Shown here piece by piece: positions 1-5,367 of a stretch of 6,056 nucleotides of DNA. Each line of letters opens with the position of its first letter. Position 1 is the stretch's first letter. The stretch comes from JABWCE01 sp046154525 (GTDB lineage Bacteria > Bacteroidota > Bacteroidia > NS11-12g > UBA9320), in assembly GCA_046154525.1 (NCBI GenBank), contig JBJXDS010000047.1, positions 1-6,056 on the forward strand, given 5' to 3'. The notes under the pieces were generated by a model that was given only the letters and a program-made list of their open reading frames with translations, did not search any database and was not told the DNA's origin. A program made the position numbers and the translations under genes.

Positions 1-48
1 GGTAAATTAGAAATTGTACGTTGGCTTTATAACAAATGTAATTCGTAA
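1..48 (+). CDS. Possible C-terminal end of an upstream gene, ankyrin-like
   Basis: Frame 1 is open from the first base to a TAA at 46-48 and reads GKLEIVRWLYNKCNS. The other two plus frames contain early stops. The pattern G-x-L-E-I-V-x-W-L resembles the second helix of an ankyrin repeat, so this could be the end of an ankyrin-repeat protein lying left of the window. Its stop would be one base from the stop of the convergent MORN gene at 50-52. Only 15 codons are visible, so both the gene and the family are tentative. Confidence 0.3.
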   Translation, partial: GKLEIVRWLYNKCNS

Positions 49-49
49 T

Positions 50-1189
50 TTACTTATCAATAATCTCAATATCATTCATAAATAGTTTGTAGCTCACCTT
101 TTTTGTTTCGGTATTGGTTAGGGTAAATTTTCCTTCTCTTTTTCCGTTTACCCATTTTCCTTCTATCATCGTGTTATCCAATTTCAGGTATTGTTTCATA
201 GGCCCATTGGGAATCCCATCTTTAAATACTCCTTCCATCCAACCTTCTGGAGTTACCAATTTACCATTACCGTTAAATTTATTATTTTGCATATTGCCAT
301 AATAATAATGTCTGGCGTTTACCGAGTATTTACCCAATCCGTTCATAACATCTTGCTTCCACTCTCCTTCGTAATTTTCGCCTTTCGGTTTTATAAAATT
401 GCAAATGCCATTACCCTGGCGGCGGCTCATTAAAAATTCGCCATCATATTTATAATAATTAGCGTAGGATAATATCCCATTGCCCCAAAAATATCCGTAT
501 TTAAAATCGCCTTTATACCAGTTCCCATTTTTATCTTTAAAATAACCTTTCCCATGAGGCAAGTTATTTTCCCATTCTCCTTCATACTCGGCTGTTGCGT
601 TGTTCCAGCTCATTTTTCCTGTAAGGCTATCGCAATCCCCTGAAACAATTAATCCATTTGAAACTAACCTTACAAATCCTAAATCATCGGCCACAGGCAA
701 AGAATCAACTGCTGAAATATTTACTTGGTTTAATCCTTTGGATGTAAAAAAGAGTTCTAATTTTTGCCTATTCCATTGGCGGGTAAGTATGTATGGATTT
801 TCCTCTACCTCTTCCAACCGTAAATCTATGATCCTGTAAAGCGAATCACGATTCATGCCAAACCTTAGGTCAAAAGGCAATTTGCCTTTAAAACGGTTAT
901 ATTTACCACTCTGATTGTATAAAGTTAGCGAATTTAAAACCATGTTGATATCAAACATCATGGTATATCCTTTTTCGTAATGTTTCAAAAATAAAATTGG
1001 GCCATCGGCATAAAGTTCTTCACTAGCGGTTTTGTAAGCGTTTTTTTCAAGCCATTCATTAAGCGGGCTTTGAAAAATTCGTTTGCCTATTAATGCGGTC
1101 AGCTCAATATCCTTGTCCTTGGAGCCAAGTGCGTTAATCGTTTTTGAAAATAAAAAAAAACTTAGAAGTAGAATTAATATTTTTTTCAT
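50..1189 (-). CDS. Exported MORN-repeat protein with N-terminal domain
   Basis: This 379-residue protein has no recognised enzymatic function. Residues 1-21 (MKKILILLLSFFLFSKT...) form a basic then hydrophobic signal peptide, so it probably enters the periplasm or outer surface. No lipobox cysteine is evident. Residues about 30-165 form a non-repetitive domain containing LPFDLRFGM, a wording seen in several small bacterial envelope domains, but I cannot assign a family. Residues about 202-358 hold roughly seven degenerate MORN repeats. Examples are YEGEWENNLPHGKGYF at 202, WYKGDFKYGYFWGNG at 224, YDGEF at 248, YEGEWKQDVMNGLGKY at 273 and IEGKWVNGKREGKF at 342. MORN arrays fold as elongated beta-hairpin ribbons and usually mediate binding. 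A start 17 codons upstream (1240) is possible in frame. I reject it because it would bury the signal peptide and lie upstream of the predicted promoter -7 box (1206-1214). The gene appears to be monocistronic in this window. Confidence 0.85.
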   Translation of the reverse strand: MKKILILLLSFFLFSKTINALGSKDKDIELTALIGKRIFQSPLNEWLEKNAYKTASEELYADGPILFLKHYEKGYTMMFDINMVLNSLTLYNQSGKYNRFKGKLPFDLRFGMNRDSLYRIIDLRLEEVEENPYILTRQWNRQKLELFFTSKGLNQVNISAVDSLPVADDLGFVRLVSNGLIVSGDCDSLTGKMSWNNATAEYEGEWENNLPHGKGYFKDKNGNWYKGDFKYGYFWGNGILSYANYYKYDGEFLMSRRQGNGICNFIKPKGENYEGEWKQDVMNGLGKYSVNARHYYYGNMQNNKFNGNGKLVTPEGWMEGVFKDGIPNGPMKQYLKLDNTMIEGKWVNGKREGKFTLTNTETKKVSYKLFMNDIEIIDK

Positions 1190-1205
1190 CCTGATATTTG
1201 AGTTT

Positions 1206-1242
1206 GCAAAAATCGTACTAACGAGTGAATAATATTTCAAAA
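1206..1242 (-). promoter_or_regulatory. Bacteroidota-type promoter for the MORN gene
   Basis: On the minus strand, GATTTTTGC (1206-1214) matches the -7 consensus TAnnTTTGC at all but the first fixed base. TTTTG at 1238-1242 lies 23 bases upstream as a -33 candidate, at the long end of the usual spacing. Transcription would begin near 1199-1200, about ten bases before the ATG at 1189. This supports the shorter start for the MORN gene. Confidence 0.5.
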
Positions 1243-1311
1243 GATGCTTTAAATTAAAAAGTGGTTGTCCTTAAATCGTAAATTATGGAGGCTAAAAAAC
1301 TAAAATAGGCT

Positions 1312-1320
1312 TACTTTTGC
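1312..1320 (+). promoter_or_regulatory. -7 promoter element for fdx-iscX-kdsC
   Basis: TACTTTTGC is a perfect match to the Bacteroidota -7 consensus TAnnTTTGC, ending 11 bases before the ferredoxin ATG. No good TTTG -33 element lies at the expected distance (around 1288-1293 the sequence is AT-rich with ATGG), so strength or factor dependence is unclear. The implied 5' leader is only a few bases long. Confidence 0.55.
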
Positions 1321-1331
1321 AGCATTATTGA

Positions 1332-1664
1332 ATGGCAAATACATTTTTAGTTAAGTTTAATTTTTTCGATCCATCCTCCACCCCCATAGAAGTAGAAGTA
1401 AGAAAAGGCGATACCGTTTTAGATGCTGCTCTTGACAATGATATCTCACTACATCATAATTGCGGAGCTGTGTGTGCTTGCAGCACTTGTCATGTTTATA
1501 TAAACCAAGGTATGGATACCCTTCCCGAAATTACAGATAAAGAAGAAGATTTTATTGACAGGGCTGTGATGCCAAAAATAAATTCACGATTAGCCTGCCA
1601 GTGCATTATTGATGGTGATTTGGTGGTTACTATTCCTGATCAATCGGTTCATTTAGGCCATTAA
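1332..1664 (+). CDS. fdx: [2Fe-2S] ferredoxin, adrenodoxin/ISC type
   Basis: This 110-residue protein is a soluble one-electron carrier of the vertebrate/ISC-type [2Fe-2S] ferredoxin class. The cluster ligands fit the class pattern: C44-x5-C50-x2-C53 in the stretch CGAVCACSTC, and C89 about 35 residues later in SRLACQC. Residues 5-40 form the beta-grasp start, with GDTVLDAALDNDI. The acidic stretch DKEEDFIDRA (69-78) matches the partner-docking helix of adrenodoxin-like proteins. Two extra cysteines (C48 and C91) sit next to ligands. The likely role is supplying electrons for Fe-S cluster assembly, which agrees with iscX starting 20 bases after its stop. It probably leads an fdx-iscX-kdsC transcript from the -7 box at 1312-1320. 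There is no Shine-Dalgarno sequence, which is normal for this phylum. The class is certain; the physiological partner is inferred. Confidence 0.93.
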   Translation: MANTFLVKFNFFDPSSTPIEVEVRKGDTVLDAALDNDISLHHNCGAVCACSTCHVYINQGMDTLPEITDKEEDFIDRAVMPKINSRLACQCIIDGDLVVTIPDQSVHLGH

Positions 1665-1684
1665 TTTTTTTAAAAAATAAAAGT

Positions 1685-1921
1685 ATGACATTTCAACTAC
1701 CAATAAACTGGAGAGACCATGAAGATATAGCGATGGGTTTATACGAAAAATTTGGGGATGAGTTTGGCGAAAGTCAAATTTACCGTATCCGGTTTACTGA
1801 ACTGATAGAGTGGGTGCTTGAATTGCCAAATTTTAAAGGCAAACGAGAAGAGTGCAACGAAGGCCATTTGGAAATGATACAATCCAAATGGGTGTATGAA
1901 TGGAGGGATAATCAGGGGTAG
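1685..1921 (+). CDS. iscX: Fe-S cluster assembly protein IscX
   Basis: This 78-residue acidic protein is recognised as IscX (YfhJ). Diagnostic parts are NWRDHEDIAMGLYEKFGDEF (residues 8-27), IRFTELIEWVLELPNF (35-50) and a C-terminal helix CNEGHLEMIQSKW. The E. coli protein is about 66 residues; the extra length here is mostly at the N-terminus and around residues 29-34. In studied bacteria IscX binds the cysteine desulfurase IscS and iron, and modulates cluster assembly together with frataxin/CyaY. In E. coli it lies directly after fdx in the isc operon. Here the fdx-iscX order is kept, but no other isc genes are visible on either side. The partner desulfurase must therefore be encoded elsewhere. 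The 20-base gap from fdx suggests co-transcription. Confidence 0.92.
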   Translation: MTFQLPINWRDHEDIAMGLYEKFGDEFGESQIYRIRFTELIEWVLELPNFKGKREECNEGHLEMIQSKWVYEWRDNQG

Positions 1922-1930
1922 TGAAAATTG

Positions 1931-1956
1931 AAATCTGAAATTTGGATTTTAGATTT
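1931..1956 (+). other. Intercistronic RNA hairpin between iscX and kdsC
   Basis: AAATCTGAAAT (1931-1941) can pair over 11 positions, one of them G-U, with ATTTTAGATTT (1946-1956) around a TTGG tetraloop. The stem is AT-rich and not followed by a clean T-tract, so it is a weak terminator candidate. It could instead be a processing or attenuation site that lowers kdsC expression relative to fdx-iscX. Low-complexity sequence could also produce it by chance. Confidence 0.35.
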
Positions 1957-1973
1957 TAAAATTTAAAAAAAAT

Positions 1974-2489
1974 ATGTACTTAAGTAAACTGAATCCTGTA
2001 ACCACTTTCATTCTTGATGTGGATGGGGTAATGACCAATGGGCAGGTATTGGTAACCGATGAAGGCAATATGCTTCGGAGTTTCAATATTAAAGACGGGT
2101 TTGCCATGCAATTGGCTATTAAGTTAGGTTATAAGATTTGTGTTATTTCAGGCGGAAACTCTCAAGGAGTTATTAAGCGGTTGGAAGGATTGGGCATTAC
2201 GGATATTTTTATGAAAGTGCATGAAAAACTGCCTGTATTTAAAAAATACATATCTGATAAAAATTTAAAAAATGAAGAAATCGCCTATATGGGAGATGAT
2301 TTACCCGATTATCAATTATTAAAAGAAGTAGGTTTAAAATGCTGCCCCGCCGATGCCTCTCACGATATTAAAACTATTTGTGATTTTGTTTCAGCTTATC
2401 CCGGTGGTGGTGGCTGTGTAAGAGAATTAATTGAAAAAGTAATAAGAGCCCAAGACAAATGGGATTTGGAAACGATTGGGGTTTGGTAG
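1974..2489 (+). CDS. kdsC: KdsC-like HAD phosphatase (KDO-8-phosphate phosphatase)
   Basis: This 171-residue protein is a C0-type (capless) HAD phosphatase of the KdsC family. It shows all the core motifs: nucleophile and acid D15/D17 in LDVDGVMT, S59 in VISGGNS, K85 in the HEKL motif, and Mg-binding GDDLPD at 107-112. The C-terminal loop PGGGGCVRE (143-151) corresponds to the GGxGAVRE tail that closes the active site in tetrameric KdsC. KdsC removes phosphate from 3-deoxy-D-manno-octulosonate 8-phosphate to give KDO for the lipid A core. The length fits the shorter forms of the family. It starts 52 bases after iscX, with the hairpin between them. The same fold includes KDN-9-phosphate and N-acylneuraminate-9-phosphate phosphatases, so a nine-carbon sugar substrate is possible. 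No other KDO gene is nearby to settle this. Confidence 0.88.
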   Translation: MYLSKLNPVTTFILDVDGVMTNGQVLVTDEGNMLRSFNIKDGFAMQLAIKLGYKICVISGGNSQGVIKRLEGLGITDIFMKVHEKLPVFKKYISDKNLKNEEIAYMGDDLPDYQLLKEVGLKCCPADASHDIKTICDFVSAYPGGGGCVRELIEKVIRAQDKWDLETIGVW

Positions 2490-2496
2490 AATAAGG

Positions 2497-2528
2497 AAAG
2501 GTTAAAGGAAAAAGGTTAAAGGTTAAAG
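2497..2528. repeat. Short purine-rich direct repeats between convergent genes
   Basis: AAAGGTTAAAGG occurs at 2497-2508 and again at 2511-2522, and a further GGTTAAAG ends at 2528. The repeats fill most of the 53-base gap between the convergent stops of kdsC and the AlgH/YqgE gene. No hairpin terminator is apparent there. It looks like slippage-generated low-complexity sequence rather than a defined regulatory site. Confidence 0.6.
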
Positions 2529-2542
2529 TAGGAAGTTTCACC

Positions 2543-3088
2543 CTAATTCAACTGAGGATCAAGTGGCGAATTAGCCATTAAAGCATATTCACCCCCTAAG
2601 GATTTCATAATTTGCTTCCATAATTTTTCGGCATTAAGGTCAAACACACTTTTAATATCTGCCGGACCTACAATCCAAGTTTTTTCGTCCATTTCATATT
2701 CAAGCTGTCCGGGTTCCCAGCCTGAGTAACCAATATAAAACCTAAGGCTTTCGGGCAATATTTCACCATTATCTAGCTTTTTGGTTAATTCTACAAAATC
2801 GCCACCCCAATATAAATTTGGCATTACTTTAACCGACCGTTTTACAGGATTATTGCCATGATACAAAAAATGGAGTGAATCATGGGCTACCGGCCCGCCT
2901 TGATATAATTGATTTTGCAATGGCAATGTTTCCAAAACATCGGCTACTGATACATTGAGTTTATGATTAAGAACAAACCCAACAGTTCCTAATTCATTTT
3001 TTTCAACTAATAAAATGACCGAACGGCCAAAAGCAGGGTCTTTAATAAACGGCTCTGAAATTAAAAATTTTCCTTTTCCGGGTTGCAT
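2543..3088 (-). CDS. YqgE/AlgH family protein (UPF0301)
   Basis: This 181-residue protein belongs to the YqgE/AlgH (UPF0301) family, whose biochemical role is unsettled. Family signatures run the whole length: an N-terminal GKFLISEPFIKDPAFGRSV (5-23), GTVGFVLN (34-41), YQGGPV, then GYSGWEPGQLEYE near residue 119 and the C-terminal LGGEYALMANSPLDPQLN. The E. coli member is about 187 residues, so the gene is complete. In Pseudomonas AlgH has been linked genetically to alginate regulation, but that should not be transferred to this organism. The protein lacks a signal peptide or membrane segment and is probably cytoplasmic. It converges with kdsC. The minus-strand leader (3089-3213) is AT-rich with only a poor -7 match, and a small hairpin (3117-3134). 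Family assignment is secure; function is not. Confidence 0.92.
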   Translation of the reverse strand: MQPGKGKFLISEPFIKDPAFGRSVILLVEKNELGTVGFVLNHKLNVSVADVLETLPLQNQLYQGGPVAHDSLHFLYHGNNPVKRSVKVMPNLYWGGDFVELTKKLDNGEILPESLRFYIGYSGWEPGQLEYEMDEKTWIVGPADIKSVFDLNAEKLWKQIMKSLGGEYALMANSPLDPQLN

Positions 3089-3116
3089 AACAATAATTAC
3101 GCAATTAGACGAAAAA

Positions 3117-3134
3117 GGTTTGGGTTTTCAAACC
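3117..3134 (-). other. Small hairpin upstream of the YqgE/AlgH gene
   Basis: GGTTTG (3117-3122) and CAAACC (3129-3134) form a perfect 6-bp inverted repeat with a 6-base spacer, about 30 bases before the start codon of the minus-strand YqgE/AlgH gene. It could be a 5' leader structure or a small operator. At this length it may be chance. Confidence 0.2.
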
Positions 3135-3213
3135 ATCTAAATGTAAGTTTTTGAAAATTATGAATAATGAATTAAAAAATACGAATAAGGAATATCAATT
3201 CTTCCAATCACTT

Positions 3214-4197
3214 TTACCCAATCTTCGCTATCAAATCAGCCACACGGCTTGAATACCCAGTTTCATTATCGTACCATCCAACCACCTTGGCCGTATTTCC
3301 AATAACTTGGGTTAGCTCACTATCAAAAATACAGGAATGGGTATTACCAACTATGTCAATAGAAACAATGGGATCTTCTGTATATTCTAAAATCCCTTTC
3401 AAAGATCCTTCTGAGGCTTTTTTAAAGGCTGCCTTTATTTCATCCACAGTGGCAGCTTTTTTAAGGATACAGGTAAAATCTGTAACCGAACCGTCAGGAA
3501 TAGGTACACGCATGGAGTTTCCGTTTAATTTACCATTGAGGTGCGGCAAAACTAAACCTACGGCTTTGGCAGCACCAGTGCTAGTGGGAATAATGCTGTA
3601 TGCTGCTGCTCTTGCCCGCCGAAGGTCCTTATGCGGTGCATCTTGCAGGCTTTGGTCTGAGGTATAGGCGTGGATGGTCGTCATAAAACCATTTTCTATT
3701 CCAAAGGCTTCATCCAATACTTTTACCATGGGGGCAAGGCAATTGGTGGTGCAGGAGGCATTGGATAAAACTTGCTCGCTTCCGTCCAGTATGTTATCGT
3801 TTACCCCAATCACAATGGTTTTAATATCACCAGTTCCCGGAGCCGATATTACCACCTTTTTAGCTCCCGCTGTTATATGGGCCATCGCCTTTTCTTTATC
3901 CGTAAAAAAACCTGTTGATTCCAATACCACATCCACCCCTAATTTGGCCCAGGGCAAACTGGCAGGATTCCGTTCAGCCAAAGCATGAATTTTTTTTCCA
4001 TTAATTATCAAATAGTTTTCGTCATAATCAACAGTGCCGTTAAATCTTCCATGAATGGAATCATATTTTAGCAAGTGCGCCAGAGTTTTATTATCGGTAA
4101 GGTCATTAATGGCTACAACTTCCACTTTGGGGTTGTTAAACAAAAATTTAAAAGCGTGGCGACCAATCCGCCCAAATCCGTTTATTGCTACTTTCAT
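3214..4197 (-). CDS. gap: Type I glyceraldehyde-3-phosphate dehydrogenase
   Basis: This 327-residue enzyme oxidises and phosphorylates glyceraldehyde 3-phosphate to 1,3-bisphosphoglycerate in glycolysis, and the reverse in gluconeogenesis. The NAD-binding start is MKVAINGFGRIGRHAFK (GxGxxG at 7-12). D32 in AINDL favours NAD over NADP. Catalytic C149 lies in SNASCTTNC and base H176 in TIHAYTSDQ, both at the canonical residue numbers. RRARAAAYSIIPTSTGAAKA (193-212) and the C-terminal WYDNETGYSSRVADL are hallmarks of the classical type. Position 188 is proline, as in glycolytic NAD enzymes. The gene is complete and stands alone, divergent from tRNA-Glu, with about 200 bases between their starts. 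In that gap only a weak minus-strand -7 match (TAGATTCGT, about 55 bases before the ATG) is seen, so its promoter is unsettled. Long frames on the opposite strand are shadows. Confidence 0.97.
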   Translation of the reverse strand: MKVAINGFGRIGRHAFKFLFNNPKVEVVAINDLTDNKTLAHLLKYDSIHGRFNGTVDYDENYLIINGKKIHALAERNPASLPWAKLGVDVVLESTGFFTDKEKAMAHITAGAKKVVISAPGTGDIKTIVIGVNDNILDGSEQVLSNASCTTNCLAPMVKVLDEAFGIENGFMTTIHAYTSDQSLQDAPHKDLRRARAAAYSIIPTSTGAAKAVGLVLPHLNGKLNGNSMRVPIPDGSVTDFTCILKKAATVDEIKAAFKKASEGSLKGILEYTEDPIVSIDIVGNTHSCIFDSELTQVIGNTAKVVGWYDNETGYSSRVADLIAKIG

Positions 4198-4351
4198 AAT
4201 TAGATAAAATATTAAATAGAACTTGCCTACGAATCTACACTAAACCAATCGGAATTAAAAAATGAAAAACAAATCAGATGGAGGTTTTTATTTTAAAAAA
4301 ACTACCCAAAACTTCATATATAATCTACCCCAAAATAATTCAAATTTTCTA

Positions 4352-4383
4352 TTTGTAATTGAATTCAATTTTTCTATTTTTGC
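4352..4383 (+). promoter_or_regulatory. Near-consensus Bacteroidota promoter for tRNA-Glu
   Basis: TTTG at 4352-4355 is followed, after 19 bases, by TATTTTTGC at 4375-4383, a perfect TAnnTTTGC -7 box. Transcription should begin near 4388-4390, leaving a leader of under ten bases before the mature tRNA start at 4398. This is the strongest promoter match in the window. Confidence 0.8.
4357..4370. repeat. 14-bp perfect palindrome in the tRNA-Glu promoter spacer
   Basis: AATTGAATTCAATT is its own reverse complement and lies wholly between the -33 and -7 elements of the tRNA-Glu promoter. A dimeric regulator could bind there, but the sequence is very AT-rich and no second copy is seen in the window. 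Confidence 0.35.
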
Positions 4384-4397
4384 AATCCCAAAAACAT

Positions 4398-4469
4398 GGT
4401 CCCTTCGTCTATCGGTTAGGACACCAGGTTTTCATCCTGGTAAGAGGGGTTCGACTCCCCTAGGGACTA
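4398..4469 (+). tRNA. tRNA-Glu (anticodon UUC)
   Basis: A 72-base cloverleaf can be drawn by eye. The acceptor stem is GGTCCCT (4398-4404) with AGGGACT (4462-4468), giving a terminal G-U pair, and the discriminator is A4469. The anticodon stem is CCAGG (4424-4428) with CCTGG (4436-4440), and its loop TTTTCAT places anticodon TTC at 4431-4433, which reads glutamate codons. The T stem is AGGGG with CCCCT around a TTCGACT loop (4450-4456). CCA is not encoded; the base after the discriminator is C and then TT. It has its own promoter (4352-4383) and a terminator at 4564-4593, so it appears to be a single-tRNA transcript. Confidence 0.97.
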
Positions 4470-4484
4470 CTTAAAAATTACGGT

Positions 4485-4526
4485 AGTGTATCAGATGTGT
4501 TGGTGAGATACTAACGGTTTGAAAAT
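4485..4526 (+). repeat. Mosaic IS-like remnant: IS 5' part joined to IS 3' flank
   Basis: Bases 4485-4506 match 4639-4660, inside the start of the IS1 transposase frame, at 20 of 22 positions. Immediately after, 4508-4526 match 5359-5377, just beyond the transposase stop, at 16 of 19 positions. All five differences are transitions. The match to the 3' flank continues with small gaps (CAAT at 4527 and 5380, then CTA and TTT). This could be an internally deleted relative of the IS, a non-autonomous MITE-like copy, or an older solo end beside the tRNA. Ends and target duplications are not resolved. Confidence 0.5.
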
Positions 4527-4563
4527 CAATCACTATTTTAAAAATTTTCTAAAAAACATTAAA

Positions 4564-4593
4564 AAAGAAGGTGGCTAATCAGTCACCTTCTTT
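4564..4593 (+). terminator. Rho-independent terminator downstream of tRNA-Glu
   Basis: AAAGAAGGTG (4564-4573) and CACCTTCTTT (4584-4593) form a perfect 10-bp stem around a 10-base loop. An A-run precedes it and TTTACTTTTA ends the downstream side. It lies 94 bases after the tRNA and 26 bases before the transposase frame, so it should end the tRNA transcript and shield the IS from it. Flanking A and T runs make it plausible in both directions. Confidence 0.8.
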
Positions 4594-4619
4594 ACTTTTA
4601 TGGCCTTAAAAGAAATCTA

Positions 4620-5318
4620 ATGCATTCAATTTATCCTAAGTGTATCAAACGTGTTGGTGAAGAAAACAATTGCAATGTTTGTAATGGTTTAACGATTAAA
4701 TACGGTAAAACCGCAAGCGGAAAACAACGATTCAGATGCAAGTCATGTAATAAAACCTTTTTAGCCCACTATTCTTATTCGGCCTATCTTCCAGATATAA
4801 ATCTATGGATAAAGAAATAACTGGTTAATGGTGTTGGGATCAAAGGAATGAGTGAATTATTATCCCTGTCGGCCAATACGGTTTTAAAACGGATTATTTC
4901 GATTGCAAACAAAATAAAAAAACCTATAATTTCATTAAAACAGAAATACGAAGTGGACGAAATGAGAACCTTTGTGGGGAATAAAAATAACCAAACCTGG
5001 ATTGTATATGGTATTAACAGTAAAACAAAAGAAGTGGCTGATTTTTCAGTTGGCAGAAGGACAAACCGAACTTTGAATAAGGTTATCAGCACTTTGTTAT
5101 TATCGGAAGCCAGCCAACTTATTACTGACAAATTATCAAATTATGGATTTCTAATTCCGAAAGATATTCATAACACAAAAAACAGAGGTACAAATCATAT
5201 AGAGCGAAAAAATCTTACACTCCGGACACACCTAAAACGGTTAAATCGAAAGACGATTTGCTTTAGTAAAAGTAAAATTATTCTCTCGGCTTGTTTGAAG
5301 ATTTATTTCTGGGGTTAA
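4620..5318 (+). pseudogene. IS1-family DDE transposase broken by one in-frame stop
   Basis: One frame spans 232 codons, the same length as the InsAB' transposase of IS1, but TAA at 4818-4820 (codon 67) divides it into 66- and 156-residue pieces. The first piece has a zinc-finger-like N-terminus, C18-x2-C21 and C40-x2-C43 (RFRCKSCNKTF), followed by YSYSAY. Directly after the stop comes LVNGVGIKGMSELLSLSANTV, minus its last residue an ordinary helix-turn-helix continuation like the NGVG region of InsA. This shows the two pieces belong together. The catalytic DDE triad is intact: D113 in EVDEMRTFVG, D170 in LITDKLSNYG, and E195 in HIERKNLTLRTHLKRL, with 24 residues between the last two as in IS1. 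RKTICFSKS precedes a complete C-terminus. A restart at ATG 4848 would lack the DNA-binding part. Inactivity is likely unless the stop is read through. Confidence 0.85.
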
Positions 5319-5323
5319 TTTAG

Positions 5324-5367
5324 CGTTAATATTCATTAACATTAATGTCAGTTAATGAATATTAACG
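5324..5367. repeat. 17-bp perfect inverted repeat between IS1 and fic
   Basis: CGTTAATATTCATTAAC (5324-5340) and GTTAATGAATATTAACG (5351-5367) are perfect reverse complements separated by 10 bases. Each arm is itself nearly palindromic (GTTAAT four bases from ATTAAC). It lies between the convergent stops of the transposase (5318) and fic (5394). It lacks a T-run on either side, so it is an imperfect terminator candidate. It might be part of the element's right end or a recombination site. The inverted repeat itself is certain; the role is open. Confidence 0.8.

Noticed and set aside
114..839. Several plus-strand open frames opposite the MORN gene
   Set aside because: They have no recognisable domains or start signals and mirror a gene with clear MORN repeats on the other strand.
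1190..1240. Upstream in-frame start for the MORN protein, giving 396 residues
   Set aside because: It would place 17 residues before a standard signal peptide and lies upstream of the predicted -7 box at 1206-1214.
3287..3988. Two plus-strand open frames of over 100 codons opposite GAPDH
   Set aside because: They are antisense shadows of a highly conserved gene and resemble no family.
4262..4474. Plus-strand open frame of 70 codons upstream of and across tRNA-Glu
   Set aside because: Its end is translated tRNA sequence and its start lies in the promoter region, so it is not a credible gene.
4805..4850. Programmed -1 frameshift joining InsA and InsB as in E. coli IS1
   Set aside because: The two pieces are in the same frame and are separated only by a TAA, so a frameshift would not restore the product.
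4784..5131. Minus-strand open frame of 115 codons inside the transposase
   Set aside because: It is hydrophobic-looking antisense of the IS1 catalytic region, with no independent support.
5324..5367. CRISPR-like repeat array
   Set aside because: There are only two arms in inverted orientation with one short spacer, and no cas genes are nearby.
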